Positions 44,083 through 53,554 of a stretch of DNA of 64,000 bases are shown piece by piece. The first letter of the stretch is position 1, and each line of letters begins with the position of its first letter. The position numbers and the translations under genes are program-made. The stretch covers positions 930,001-994,000 of the forward strand of contig NZ_CP102270.1 of assembly GCF_025148445.1 (NCBI RefSeq). Direction: 5' to 3'. The stretch is from Eshraghiella crossota (GTDB lineage: Bacteria; Bacillota; Clostridia; Lachnospirales; Lachnospiraceae). Under the pieces are notes generated by a model that saw only the letters and a program-made list of their open reading frames with translations, was not told where the DNA came from and did not search any database.

Positions 44083-44964
44083 ATGGATCAGGCAGAAAAA
44101 TTACGAAATATAATCAAACAACAGAATCAGGTATCGTCATCGAATGCAAGAATCATTACCGTTACCAGCGGTAAAGGCGGCGTCGGCAAATCAAGCACTG
44201 CAATCAATATAGCTTTGCAGTTCAGAAAACAGGGCAAAAGAGTCATTATTTTTGATGCGGATTTCGGACTCGCCAATATTGAAGTCATGTTTGGAATTAT
44301 TCCTAAATATACGCTTGCTGACCTTATGTTTAAAGGAAGGGACCTTAAAGATATAATAACCGAAGGACCGGAGGGTGTTATGTTTGTTTCCGGCGGTTCC
44401 GGAATAGCAAGGCTTGTTAATCTTGACAATGAGCAGATAAAAAGACTTGTTTATAAAATGGCAGAGCTTGAACAGATGGCAGACGTTATTGTAATCGACA
44501 CCGGTGCGGGAATATCCAAAAGCGTTCTGGAATTCGTTGCCGCAAGTCCGGAAGTTATACTTGTTACAACACCGGAGCCTACATCAATTACCGATTCCTA
44601 TGCTTTATTAAAGGCGTTGGCAATGGATGAAGGGTTTGACAAGAATACCACAAGAATTAATATTGTGACCAATAAGGTAACATCAAGGTCCGAGAGTATT
44701 AATATTTATGATAAATTATCGGCGGTTGTCAAGAGATTCCTTTTTATTGACCTGGAATACCTTGGGGAAGTTCCTCAGGACAGTGCCATTACTAAGGCAA
44801 TAATGAAGCAGAAACCTGTTTCAATAACATATCCTAATTCAGCTTCAGCTAAAGCATTTGTTGAAATCAGTGAAAATCTTGACTCAGGCGAACATAAAGT
44901 ACCTAATCAGAAAAAAGGAGTAATCGGATTTTTCAGCAAGGTATTTACAGCGGGCAGAAGATAA
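44083..44964 (+). CDS. flhG: Flagellar number regulator FlhG (YlxH/MinD-like)
   Basis: ParA/MinD-type ATPase that stimulates FlhF. An N-terminal activator helix (MDQAEKLRNIIKQQNQ) with the DQAxxLR motif precedes the deviant Walker A TSGKGGVGKSS. IDTGAGISKSVLEF is the switch II. The C-terminus (KGVIGFFSKVFTAGRR) looks like a membrane-targeting helix. The 293 residues are normal. Confidence 0.95.
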   Translation: MDQAEKLRNIIKQQNQVSSSNARIITVTSGKGGVGKSSTAINIALQFRKQGKRVIIFDADFGLANIEVMFGIIPKYTLADLMFKGRDLKDIITEGPEGVMFVSGGSGIARLVNLDNEQIKRLVYKMAELEQMADVIVIDTGAGISKSVLEFVAASPEVILVTTPEPTSITDSYALLKALAMDEGFDKNTTRINIVTNKVTSRSESINIYDKLSAVVKRFLFIDLEYLGEVPQDSAITKAIMKQKPVSITYPNSASAKAFVEISENLDSGEHKVPNQKKGVIGFFSKVFTAGRR

Positions 44965-44979
44965 GTTTTGGAGGAATGT

Positions 44980-45711
44980 ATGTTAAAAGGATTGTCAGAA
45001 GGAGATAAAATAGAGTTTAAGGAAATTCTTTTATTATCTGAGGAACAAACAGGTAAAAGACCCTCAACTTATGCCAGTCAGATTCTTGACTTTGACAAAG
45101 ATGATGACAATGTCATAAGTGTTTCCATGCCTGTTTCAAAAGGGCACCTAGTTCCACTGCCAAAGGGAAGCGTGTTTGATACATATTTTTATACGGAAAA
45201 GGGACTTTACAGATGTAAATGCAGAATACTTGACCGTATTAAAACAGATAATATATATTCAATAAATATATCATTGGAAACGGAACTTAAGAAATTCCAG
45301 AGAAGACAGTATTTTCGACTGGAAAAAACAATTCCGATAATATATACAGAGCTATCCGATGAGGAATTTACTGCACTGCTTAAGACTAAAAAACTTTCAG
45401 AAGATTTTTTACATGCAGAAAGATATGCTGAGGGCACATGTCTTGATATAAGCGGAGGCGGCATGAGGTTTGTCGGAAGTAAAATGATAGAAACAGGCAT
45501 GAAACTTATACTTATTTTTCAGATTGTTGTAGGTGGAAAAGAAATCAAATTCAGACTTCCGGCCACAGTGAGAATGTCATTTTCATTGCCTAATGATTCT
45601 ACAAAGTATGAGCATCGTGTGGAATTTGAAAATATATCAAAAGAATACAGGGAAATACTTATTAAATATATATTTGAAGAAGAACGAATGATGAGAAAAA
45701 GCGCCAAATAA
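44980..45711 (+). CDS. YcgR-like c-di-GMP receptor (PilZ), flagellar brake
   Basis: A YcgR N-terminal domain (about 1-90) is followed by a PilZ domain with the full c-di-GMP-binding signature: RRQYFR (RxxxR) and LDISGGGMRF (DxSxxG). Such proteins bind c-di-GMP and slow the flagellar motor; B. subtilis YpfA/MotI is an example. Here the gene is inserted between flhG and cheB. ATG 44980 is 5 bp from GGAGG; a TTG at 44968 overlaps that site. Confidence 0.92.
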   Translation: MLKGLSEGDKIEFKEILLLSEEQTGKRPSTYASQILDFDKDDDNVISVSMPVSKGHLVPLPKGSVFDTYFYTEKGLYRCKCRILDRIKTDNIYSINISLETELKKFQRRQYFRLEKTIPIIYTELSDEEFTALLKTKKLSEDFLHAERYAEGTCLDISGGGMRFVGSKMIETGMKLILIFQIVVGGKEIKFRLPATVRMSFSLPNDSTKYEHRVEFENISKEYREILIKYIFEEERMMRKSAK

Positions 45712-45728
45712 AGAAAGAAGGTGTAGAA

Positions 45729-46838
45729 ATGGGCAAAAAATTTTTGATAATTGATGACTCTGCACTTATGAGAAGAGTCATATCTGATATAATCAAAGAG
45801 AACTATGATGATGTAGAAGCACTTGATACGGCTGTTAACGGTCTGGAGGGATTTGATAAACTTGTATCGAAGCCCGGATATTATGACCTTGTGATTCTTG
45901 ATATCAATATGCCTAAGATGAATGGGCTGGAACTTTTGGAGATGCTTCAAAAGAACAGGATGAATGAGACAGTTGTAGTTGTAAGTACCGTTGCCAGAGA
46001 GAGTGCTGCGGAGACTATCAGGGCATTGGAACTCGGAGCAATTGACTTTCTTAAGAAGCCTGAGAACTTTTATGAAGTTAAGGGCGAAGGATTTAAGACA
46101 AAATTATTGAAGTTGATTGAAGTTGTTACAGGCCGTTATCTTAATAAGAAGAATCTTATTCCTCATAAGAAGAACAGTGCTCCGGTTATTATTCCGGCTA
46201 AGAACCATGTGGAAGCACAGCCTGCCGGGATTATAAGAAGCAGTAATTCAAAGAACCATACCAGGATAGTTGCTATTGCATGTTCAACCGGAGGACCTAA
46301 ATCACTGCAGCAGGTTATACCGTTTCTTGACGAGAGACTGGATGCACCGGTTGTTTTAGTTCAGCACATGCCAAAGGGTTTCACACTTTCCTTGGCTAGA
46401 CGCCTTAATATGTTAAGTAAGGTTAACGTTAAGGAAGCCTCAGACGGAGACGTTCTTGAAAAAGGATGCGTTTACATAGCTCCGGGAGGAATGCACATTA
46501 GAGTGCGGTATGAGCATGGCAGCCATGTTATAAGATTCTATGATGGGCCATCCATAGATGGTCTGAAGCCATGTGCCAACGTTATGTACGAATCACTTAC
46601 AGACTCGGCTTTTGACGAGATTGTATGTGTTGTTCTTACCGGAATGGGCGCAGACGGAACGAAAGGCATAGAAGCACTTAAGAAATCAGGCAAAAATACT
46701 TATGTAATCAGTCAGGATGAAATGTCCTGCGTAGTTTACGGCATGCCTAGAAGCATATATGAAGCAGGTATGTCTGATGAGGTAAAATCCTTATCAAAAA
46801 TAGCAGAAAGCATTAATAAAAAGGTGGGGGTGCGTTAG
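45729..46838 (+). CDS. cheB: Chemotaxis methylesterase CheB
   Basis: Response regulator that demethylates and deamidates receptors. Receiver residues D9/D10 and phospho-site D58, then a linker and the esterase domain with catalytic S186 (ACSTGGPKS), H213 (VQHMPKGF) and D309 (GMGADG). The 369 residues are complete. cheA starts immediately after the stop. A cheR methyltransferase gene is not in this window. Confidence 0.97.
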   Translation: MGKKFLIIDDSALMRRVISDIIKENYDDVEALDTAVNGLEGFDKLVSKPGYYDLVILDINMPKMNGLELLEMLQKNRMNETVVVVSTVARESAAETIRALELGAIDFLKKPENFYEVKGEGFKTKLLKLIEVVTGRYLNKKNLIPHKKNSAPVIIPAKNHVEAQPAGIIRSSNSKNHTRIVAIACSTGGPKSLQQVIPFLDERLDAPVVLVQHMPKGFTLSLARRLNMLSKVNVKEASDGDVLEKGCVYIAPGGMHIRVRYEHGSHVIRFYDGPSIDGLKPCANVMYESLTDSAFDEIVCVVLTGMGADGTKGIEALKKSGKNTYVISQDEMSCVVYGMPRSIYEAGMSDEVKSLSKIAESINKKVGVR

Positions 46839-48890
46839 ATGGACGTTAGCCAGTACTTAGAGATCTTCGTAGAGGAGACAAAAGAACATTTACAAAGTCT
46901 TAATGACAATATTCTTGTTTTGGAGAATGAACCGGAGAACAAGGATACCATTAATGAAATTTTCAGATCTGCCCATTCATTAAAAGGTATGGCAGGTACA
47001 ATGGGTTACAAGAGAATGCAGACCCTGACACATGATATGGAAAATGTATTCTCGGAAATAAGAAATGACAAATTAAAAGTAACATCTGATCTCGTAGATA
47101 TACTTTTCCAGTGTCTTGATGCACTTGAGGCATATCTTGATAATATTATTAATACACAGGACGAAGGAACAGATGACAATGCAGCAATTATAAAGCTCCT
47201 TAATGACTACCTTAACGGAGGCAGTGGAGTGGCTGAGCAGGCTGCACCACAGGCTGCACAGGCTGCACCACAGACAGCAGATGGGGTAGTTACGGACTTT
47301 TCAAAAGTAAATTTTGCTGATTTTGAACAGCATGCAATAATGGAAGCCGGCACAAAGAATCTTAATGTATACGGTGTCCATGTAAAGATTGATCCGAGCT
47401 GTATTCTTAAAGCAGCCAGAGCATTTCTGGTATTCAAGTCTGTGGAAGAATTAGGTGAGATTATTAAATCGATTCCTTCGGCACAGGATATAGAAGATGA
47501 GAAATTCGATCTTGATTTTGATATATTTGTTATAACAGGCGAATCACTTGATAAGGTTCTTGCCACAGTTAGGAATGTATCTGAAATCAAAGATGCTGAA
47601 GGAAGCATCATTAAATTAGATGAAAAGAAAGAAGAAAAGCCGGAAGAGACAGAAAAGACAGAATCAGCAAAGCCGGCAACAGTTCCAAAGGCCGGCAAAC
47701 CAGCCAATTCACAGCCTGCTAAGGGTAAACCGGTTGTTAACCGTTCAGTCAGAGTGGATATTGACAAGCTTGATGTGCTGATGAACCTTGTCAGCGAACT
47801 TATTATTGCCAAGAATGGTCTGGTATCTGCTGCGGCAACTTCTAATACGGAAGAGAACCAGAGTGTTAATGAACAGATAGAATATCTTGAAAGAGTTACA
47901 ACCAACCTTCATGAATCTGTTATGAATGTACGAATGGTTCCTATTGAGACAGTTGTAAACAGATTTCCACGAATGATAAGAGATCTCAGTAAAAAACTTG
48001 ACAAGAAAATGGAACTTTACATGACAGGTGAAGAGACAGAACTTGACAGAACCGTTATTGATGAAATCGGTGATCCTCTTATGCACCTTCTCAGGAATTC
48101 TGCCGACCATGGTCTTGAATCTGCTGAAGTAAGACGCGAAAGAGGAAAGGACGAGATAGGCACTATTTTCCTTAATGCGTTCCAGGATGGTAACAATGTT
48201 GTTATTGAAGTCGGTGATGACGGTAACGGTATTGATATAGAAAAAGTTAAAAGTAAAGCTATTGAAAGGGGAACAATCACACCTGAACAGGCAGAAGTCA
48301 TGTCTGATAAGGAAGTTATTGATTTACTTTTCCTGCCAAGTTTCTCAACATCGGAGAAAATAACAGATGTATCCGGAAGAGGTGTAGGCCTTGACGTTGT
48401 TAAATCTAAAATAGAATCCCTTGGCGGTGTCGTTGAATGTAAATCCGTTCTCGGGGAAGGAAGTACATTTACAATCAGACTTCCTCTTACGCTTGCAATT
48501 ATACAGGCACTTATGGTCAAGCTCGGAAATGAGCAATATGCCATTGCACTTGGTTCTATCCAGACAATAGAAGATATTCCTTTATCTGATATCAAATATG
48601 TACAGGGCAAGGAAGTTATTAATTTAAGAGGAAACATAATCCCTATTATAAGACTTGGAGAACTTTTAGATGTACCTGACAGAACGGAGCCTGACGAAAG
48701 CCTTATAGTGGTTGTAATCAAAAAGGGAGACAAACAGGCAGGCCTTGTTGTTGATTCCCTTGTAGGGCAGATGGAAATTGTTATTAAGTCTCTTGGAAAA
48801 TATATTAATATCAATAAGATGATAAGTGGGGCAACCATCCTTGGTGACGGTGAAGTAGCACTTATTATTGATGCCAATGCAATAATCTAG
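46839..48890 (+). CDS. cheA: Chemotaxis histidine kinase CheA
   Basis: Kinase of the receptor array. P1 Hpt with phospho-histidine H46 (FRSAHSLKGMAGTMGY), an Ala/Gln-rich linker, a P2-like CheY-binding domain (about 165-265), P3 dimerisation (SVRVDIDKLDVLMNLVSELI), P4 ATPase with NxxDH (LLRNSADHGLE) and GVGLDVVKSKIE, and P5 CheW-like C-terminus. The 683 residues are normal. Confidence 0.97.
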   Translation: MDVSQYLEIFVEETKEHLQSLNDNILVLENEPENKDTINEIFRSAHSLKGMAGTMGYKRMQTLTHDMENVFSEIRNDKLKVTSDLVDILFQCLDALEAYLDNIINTQDEGTDDNAAIIKLLNDYLNGGSGVAEQAAPQAAQAAPQTADGVVTDFSKVNFADFEQHAIMEAGTKNLNVYGVHVKIDPSCILKAARAFLVFKSVEELGEIIKSIPSAQDIEDEKFDLDFDIFVITGESLDKVLATVRNVSEIKDAEGSIIKLDEKKEEKPEETEKTESAKPATVPKAGKPANSQPAKGKPVVNRSVRVDIDKLDVLMNLVSELIIAKNGLVSAAATSNTEENQSVNEQIEYLERVTTNLHESVMNVRMVPIETVVNRFPRMIRDLSKKLDKKMELYMTGEETELDRTVIDEIGDPLMHLLRNSADHGLESAEVRRERGKDEIGTIFLNAFQDGNNVVIEVGDDGNGIDIEKVKSKAIERGTITPEQAEVMSDKEVIDLLFLPSFSTSEKITDVSGRGVGLDVVKSKIESLGGVVECKSVLGEGSTFTIRLPLTLAIIQALMVKLGNEQYAIALGSIQTIEDIPLSDIKYVQGKEVINLRGNIIPIIRLGELLDVPDRTEPDESLIVVVIKKGDKQAGLVVDSLVGQMEIVIKSLGKYININKMISGATILGDGEVALIIDANAII

Positions 48891-48901
48891 GAGGTCATGA
48901 T

Positions 48902-49375
48902 ATGGAAGAATTAGCAGTACGCAATAATGTCGCAAACAAAAGCGAAATAAAACAATATATCGTAATCAGAATTAATAATGAATTCTTTGGAATAGATATA
49001 ATGAATGTTGACAGTATCGTTAAGATACAGCAGATAACAAGAGTTCCAAAGAGTCAGGATTATTTTATCGGCGTAATTAATCTCCGTGGTGAGATTGTCC
49101 CTGTTATGAGTCTCAGAAAAAGATTCGGAGTGGAAGAAGTCCCTGATGACAGCGCAACAAGGATAATTATACTTAAACTTGACCAGAATCTTGTGGGAAT
49201 CAAGGTGGATATGGTAAGGGATGTTGTTGCTCTTGAAGAAACAGATATAGAGAAAAACAACATTGTGACAGAGAACAACGGACAGATGTTTATTAAAGCT
49301 GTAGGAAAGCATGATGATGAACTTATATCAATTCTCGGACTTCATTCAGTTGTAATAGACAGAGAACAGGCATAG
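48902..49375 (+). CDS. cheW: Chemotaxis adaptor CheW
   Basis: SH3-like adaptor joining CheA to receptors. Conserved FFGIDIMNVDSIVKIQQITRV, FIGVINLRGEIVPVMSLRKRF and LVGIKVDMVRDVV strands are present in 157 residues. GGAGGTC precedes the ATG at 48902. Confidence 0.96.
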   Translation: MEELAVRNNVANKSEIKQYIVIRINNEFFGIDIMNVDSIVKIQQITRVPKSQDYFIGVINLRGEIVPVMSLRKRFGVEEVPDDSATRIIILKLDQNLVGIKVDMVRDVVALEETDIEKNNIVTENNGQMFIKAVGKHDDELISILGLHSVVIDREQA

Positions 49376-49385
49376 GAGGAACTTT

Positions 49386-50000
49386 ATGTCAAAAATCAGG
49401 CTTGATGCACTTGATGATTCTCAGTATGACGTACTTAAAGAAATAGGTAATATAGGCGCAGGCAATGCCACAACGGCACTTGCCTGTATGCTTAACCAGA
49501 AAATAGATATGGGAGTTCCCAAAGTCAATCTCGTTCCTTTTGACAGAATAACAGATGTGTTCGGCTCGGAGGAAACTATACTTGCAGGAATACTTCTGGG
49601 CCTTGAAGGCGATGTAAATGGAATGATGATGTTCCTTCTGCCTGAAAGCGCTGCACATAATATAGTTAATACGGTAATGGGAACACCTGATAATACGCAA
49701 TGCAATTTTTCAGAAATGGAAATGTCGGCATTAAGCGAAGTGGGTAATATTATTGCAGGCTCTTACCTTTCGGCATTATCGGCTCTTACGGGGTTGACAA
49801 TAACAGCGTCCATTCCATATACATCCATTGATATGGCAGGGGCGTTATTAAGCCTTCCCGCAATAGAATACGGTAAGATCGGAGATAAGGTTCTCCTTAT
49901 TGAGACTCAATTTGGGGAAGAAGTCCTTGGAAACGGTTATTTTGTAATGATTCCGGAACTGGAGTCATACGAAAAAATCTTAACTTCCTTAGGGTTATAG
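49386..50000 (+). CDS. cheC: CheY-P phosphatase CheC
   Basis: Phosphatase with two ExxN centres: EIGNIGAGNATTALACMLN...VP and EVGNIIAGSYLSALSALTG...IP, both intact. The 204 residues match B. subtilis CheC. It is regulated by binding CheD, encoded next. Confidence 0.96.
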   Translation: MSKIRLDALDDSQYDVLKEIGNIGAGNATTALACMLNQKIDMGVPKVNLVPFDRITDVFGSEETILAGILLGLEGDVNGMMMFLLPESAAHNIVNTVMGTPDNTQCNFSEMEMSALSEVGNIIAGSYLSALSALTGLTITASIPYTSIDMAGALLSLPAIEYGKIGDKVLLIETQFGEEVLGNGYFVMIPELESYEKILTSLGL

Positions 50001-50015
50001 AGCAGGGTTTGAATT

Positions 50016-50498
50016 ATGATAAAAGTTGGTATGGCAGATCTGAATGTGTGCAAGACTCCGGAAGCACTGACAACCTTGGGATTAGGTTCATGTATCGGTG
50101 CATGTATATATGATCCGGTGGCGAAGATAGCGGGACTTGTTCATTATATGCTTCCCGACAGCACACGCTTTAAAAACAACGAAAATATTGCAAAATTTGG
50201 TGATACCGGAATTGCTGAGACGGTAAAACAGATGGAAAAACTTGGTGCAAAGAAATCACGTATGGTAGCAAAGATAGCGGGAGGGGCGAAGATGTTCGCC
50301 ATTTCCTCAACTTCAAGACTGTCCGGACTTAACGTGGGTGACAACAATATAGAAAGTGCAAGACTGAATTTTAAAGAACTTGGCATAGATATAATTGCAG
50401 AAGATGTAGGCCTTAATTACGGTCGTACCATAGAGTTTTATGCCGAGGACGGACGGCTGGTTATTAAATCGGTTGGCAAAGAAATAAAAGTAATCTGA
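50016..50498 (+). CDS. cheD: Receptor glutamine deamidase CheD
   Basis: Deamidates chemoreceptor glutamines and stimulates CheC. The catalytic Cys26 (LGLGSCIGACIYD) and His43 (GLVHYMLPDS) are present. The 160 residues are normal. A weak GGG site precedes the ATG at 50016. Confidence 0.96.
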   Translation: MIKVGMADLNVCKTPEALTTLGLGSCIGACIYDPVAKIAGLVHYMLPDSTRFKNNENIAKFGDTGIAETVKQMEKLGAKKSRMVAKIAGGAKMFAISSTSRLSGLNVGDNNIESARLNFKELGIDIIAEDVGLNYGRTIEFYAEDGRLVIKSVGKEIKVI

Positions 50499-50517
50499 TA
50501 TCGGAGGATTGTTGGTT

Positions 50518-50817
50518 ATGAAAAAAAATAAAGAACAGTTAAGATATCTGCCGGCGATTATTTCGTTGTCAGCAGGTCTTATAATCAGTATTGTAATGAT
50601 AATTAACAGAAAAAGAACACTGACCTCATTGATAGTTGTATTATCTTTTTTACTTGGATTCTACATAATAGGTTCATTATTCCGTGTTGTTCTTATTGCC
50701 ATGGCAACTAAGGAAACAGATACAGAAGAAGATAACAATGAAACAGCTGCGGAAAATGTGGAGCCGGAAGAAACGGATAAGGAAGATAAGGAAGATAAGG
50801 AAGATAAAGAAGAGTAA
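50518..50817 (+). CDS. Small two-helix membrane protein with acidic repeat tail
   Basis: About 99 residues, not recognised as a named family. Two hydrophobic segments (YLPAIISLSAGLIISIVMII and SLIVVLSFLLGFYIIGSLFR, about residues 10-55) are followed by a cytoplasmic-type acidic tail ending in a KED triplet repeat (about 85-99). It is inserted between cheD and the sigma factor gene. ATG 50518 is 10 bp from GGAGG; TTGs at 50509 and 50512 are less likely. Confidence 0.75.
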   Translation: MKKNKEQLRYLPAIISLSAGLIISIVMIINRKRTLTSLIVVLSFLLGFYIIGSLFRVVLIAMATKETDTEEDNNETAAENVEPEETDKEDKEDKEDKEE

Positions 50818-50840
50818 AGGTATAAGCTGAAGGAGATTCA

Positions 50841-51608
50841 ATGGACGAACGTGGAAAAGAAAAGCTCTGGATGTCTTATTCAAAAAACAGGACACCGGAA
50901 CTGAGAGAACAGATAATAATTGAATATGCACCTTTAGTAAAGCTGGTTGCCGGAAGACTTAGTATGTATTTAGGCTATAATGTAGAATATGAGGATCTCG
51001 TAAGCTACGGAATATTCGGTCTTATAGATGCCATAGATAAATTTGATTATGGAAAAAACGTTAAATTTGAGACCTATGCAAGTCTCAGAATCAGAGGAGA
51101 AATTCTCGACCAGATAAGAAAAATGGACTGGATTCCAAGGTCTGTACGTGAAAAACAGAAAAAAATAGATTCTGCGCGTACCAGACTTGAAACTGAAAAT
51201 GGAAAAAATGCTACTGATGAAGAGCTTGCTGCGGCACTTGATTTGTCATTAGATGAATTAAATAACTGGCAGGGTCAGACTAAAGTCAGTAATCTCGTAT
51301 CACTTGACGAATTTGTGGAGCAGGGCAGCGAATTAAGTATGGAAACCGCAGGCAATTCCCACTTTGAACAGCCGGAGAGGGTTGTTGAGAAGGAGGAACT
51401 TGCAGTAAAGATTTCCGAAGCTCTTTCACATCTTACGGAGAAAGAAAAGATGGTAGTGACCTTGTATTATTATGAGGAAATGACATTAAAAGAGATAAGT
51501 AATGTTATGGAAGTATCAGAATCAAGAGTTTCCCAGCTTCATACAAAAGCATTGGTAAAACTAAAAAAATCACTTGGTAACTATATGAATATATTTGATG
51601 AAATGTAA
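50841..51608 (+). CDS. fliA: Flagellar sigma factor FliA (SigD)
   Basis: Sigma-28 family factor for late flagellar and chemotaxis genes. Region 2 is visible as YAPLVKLVAGRLSMYLGYNV and EYEDLVSYGIFGLIDAIDKF, region 3 as WIPRSVREKQKKID and region 4 as LKEISNVMEVSESRVSQLHTKAL. The 255 residues match SigD. Its place near the end of the long operon, as in B. subtilis, makes its level sensitive to transcript extension. No flgM anti-sigma gene is in the window. Confidence 0.97.
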   Translation: MDERGKEKLWMSYSKNRTPELREQIIIEYAPLVKLVAGRLSMYLGYNVEYEDLVSYGIFGLIDAIDKFDYGKNVKFETYASLRIRGEILDQIRKMDWIPRSVREKQKKIDSARTRLETENGKNATDEELAAALDLSLDELNNWQGQTKVSNLVSLDEFVEQGSELSMETAGNSHFEQPERVVEKEELAVKISEALSHLTEKEKMVVTLYYYEEMTLKEISNVMEVSESRVSQLHTKALVKLKKSLGNYMNIFDEM

Positions 51609-51626
51609 AAAAACAGGAGTTTTTGT

Positions 51627-53228
51627 ATGGATAGGAAAGGCTATTATAAAGTAATCGGAAAAGATGACGGATTGTATATAACTTATTCTCCGAAAGAAGA
51701 TAACGGAAAAGACGTAAGCCTTGAAGAATATATGTCTTACCTTGAAAAAAAAGGTATTGATTATGGAACAGTTGCAGAGCTTAACGCCGCAATGAACGAG
51801 GCAAGGGAAAATAAGGACAGCAAGGTTAAGATTTCAGGAGCTGACGTCATTCCTTATTCCGGCTGGTGCGATTATTCGGATTCCGCCCATATGAAGCTTA
51901 CCATGATTATGTATCCGCCTATGGAAGGCGCGGAACCTATAACGGTTGATGAGATTCTTTCCGATTTGAAAAATATGGGCATAGTATATGGAATAAAGGA
52001 AAATGTAATAGCAGCCATTGTAAAATGCAAAAGATATTTTGAACAGTTTGTAATTGCCGAGGCACAGATGCCGGTAGAAGGAAAAGATGCCAGACTGGTA
52101 TATAATTTTAATACAGAGATAAAAGCAAAACCTACCATTAATGAGAACGGTACGGTGGATTTTCATCATCTTGATATGATAAATCATATTAAAGAAGGTG
52201 ATGTAGTTGCTGAGATTATACCTGAAGATACGGGAAAAGACGGTATAAATATTGCAGGTGCAGTCATAAAGCCTAAGCCGGTGGCCAGAAAATCTTTTAA
52301 ATACGGCAGAAATCTTGAGGTGTCGGAGGACGGACTAAGACTAATATCAAAGGTAACGGGACATGTTTCCCTTGAAGGAGACAAAATCTTTGTATCCGAT
52401 GAATATATAATTCAGACAGATGTAGATACATCCACAGGTGATATTGAATACAATGGCAATGTTAAGATTCTCGGCTGTGTAAGAGCAGGATTTTCCGTAA
52501 AAGCAACAGGAAATATCAGTGTCAGCGGAGCAGTAGAAGGTGCGATAATTACTGCAGGCAAAGATGTTATATTAGAGCGTGGCATAGCAGGAATGAATAA
52601 AGGCAGGATTACCGCGGGAGGAGATGTCATTGCAACCTTCATAGAAAATGCAACCGTTATAGCGGGCAATAATCTTGAAGCCGACGCTATCCTGCACAGC
52701 AAAGTAGTTGCCGAAGGAATGATTGACGTACATGGGCGAAACGGCTATATAATCGGTGGTAACGTAAGGGCTTCATCGGTAATTTCAGCCAGGAATATTG
52801 GTTCTACAATGGAGACTGTGACGGTGCTTGCAGTAGGAAACAATCCTGAGGCTGTGACAAAGATTAATGAGTTAAAGACAAAGATAGCATCTAATGCCAA
52901 TGATATTTCAAAACTTACACAGGTGCTTACTCTTTTAAAACAGAAGCTTGAAAAAGAGGGCAAACTTGATTCCGTAAAATTGGAATATCTGAAAAAGTCT
53001 TTGGAAAACCTTGATATTCTTGAAAAACAGCAGGCAGAATGTAAAGAGTCATATCTTGACTTGTCATCAAAATTGTGTGAAGATAAAGATGCTAAAATCA
53101 TAGTCAATGGTTCAATTTATCCGGGCGTGAGACTGGAATTCGGCGAACAGGTAATGTTCATAAGAGAAAAAAATGATTTTTGCAGATATGTAATAAAAGG
53201 TATGGATATAACCAGAGTTAATAATTAG
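51627..53228 (+). CDS. fapA: FapA/DUF342 family protein
   Basis: A 533-residue DUF342 protein. The N-terminal part (1-190) is alpha/beta with a KAKPTINENGTVDF segment; the centre (about 235-385) is a run of Gly/Val-rich hexad-like strands (GDIEYNGNVKILG, VKATGNISVSGAVEGA, AGKDVILERGIAGM) forming a beta-helix; a coiled coil (about 415-475) and short C-terminal domain follow. Related FapA of Vibrio promotes flagellar gene function and polar assembly. In this operon it follows fliA, but its role is inference. Confidence 0.88.
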   Translation: MDRKGYYKVIGKDDGLYITYSPKEDNGKDVSLEEYMSYLEKKGIDYGTVAELNAAMNEARENKDSKVKISGADVIPYSGWCDYSDSAHMKLTMIMYPPMEGAEPITVDEILSDLKNMGIVYGIKENVIAAIVKCKRYFEQFVIAEAQMPVEGKDARLVYNFNTEIKAKPTINENGTVDFHHLDMINHIKEGDVVAEIIPEDTGKDGINIAGAVIKPKPVARKSFKYGRNLEVSEDGLRLISKVTGHVSLEGDKIFVSDEYIIQTDVDTSTGDIEYNGNVKILGCVRAGFSVKATGNISVSGAVEGAIITAGKDVILERGIAGMNKGRITAGGDVIATFIENATVIAGNNLEADAILHSKVVAEGMIDVHGRNGYIIGGNVRASSVISARNIGSTMETVTVLAVGNNPEAVTKINELKTKIASNANDISKLTQVLTLLKQKLEKEGKLDSVKLEYLKKSLENLDILEKQQAECKESYLDLSSKLCEDKDAKIIVNGSIYPGVRLEFGEQVMFIREKNDFCRYVIKGMDITRVNN

Positions 53229-53252
53229 TATCTGAAGAAAAGAGTTGATATT

Positions 53253-53540
53253 ATGAGACCTATAGAATTAAATGGTATTATTAACAGGACACAGATGCAG
53301 GAACGTGATGACAGCAGACCGGTTGTTGAACAGCAGACAATGGGTCACATGGAAGATAAGAAAGTTATGGTTAAATCCTCACAGATTAATAAGAACGAGG
53401 ATACTATGATGAATACCGGATATGATGCCAGAAGAGAAGGAAAAGGTCATTACGAACATCAGCAGGACAAAAGAAAAAAGACTTCCGGTGATGGTAAAGT
53501 AACCGTCAAGAAAGTGACCGGGTTTGATATAAGAATATAG
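53253..53540 (+). CDS. Small basic, probably disordered fla-operon protein
   Basis: 95 residues starting MRPIELNGIINRTQMQERD, rich in Lys, Glu, Gln and Asp, with no membrane helix. I do not recognise the family. It lies between fapA and the SwrB-like pair with short gaps and an in-register operon context, so it is likely a true gene; the ending KVTVKKVTGFDIRI may be a strand that docks to a partner. Confidence 0.65.
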   Translation: MRPIELNGIINRTQMQERDDSRPVVEQQTMGHMEDKKVMVKSSQINKNEDTMMNTGYDARREGKGHYEHQQDKRKKTSGDGKVTVKKVTGFDIRI

Positions 53541-53554
53541 GGAGCAGTGTGGAA

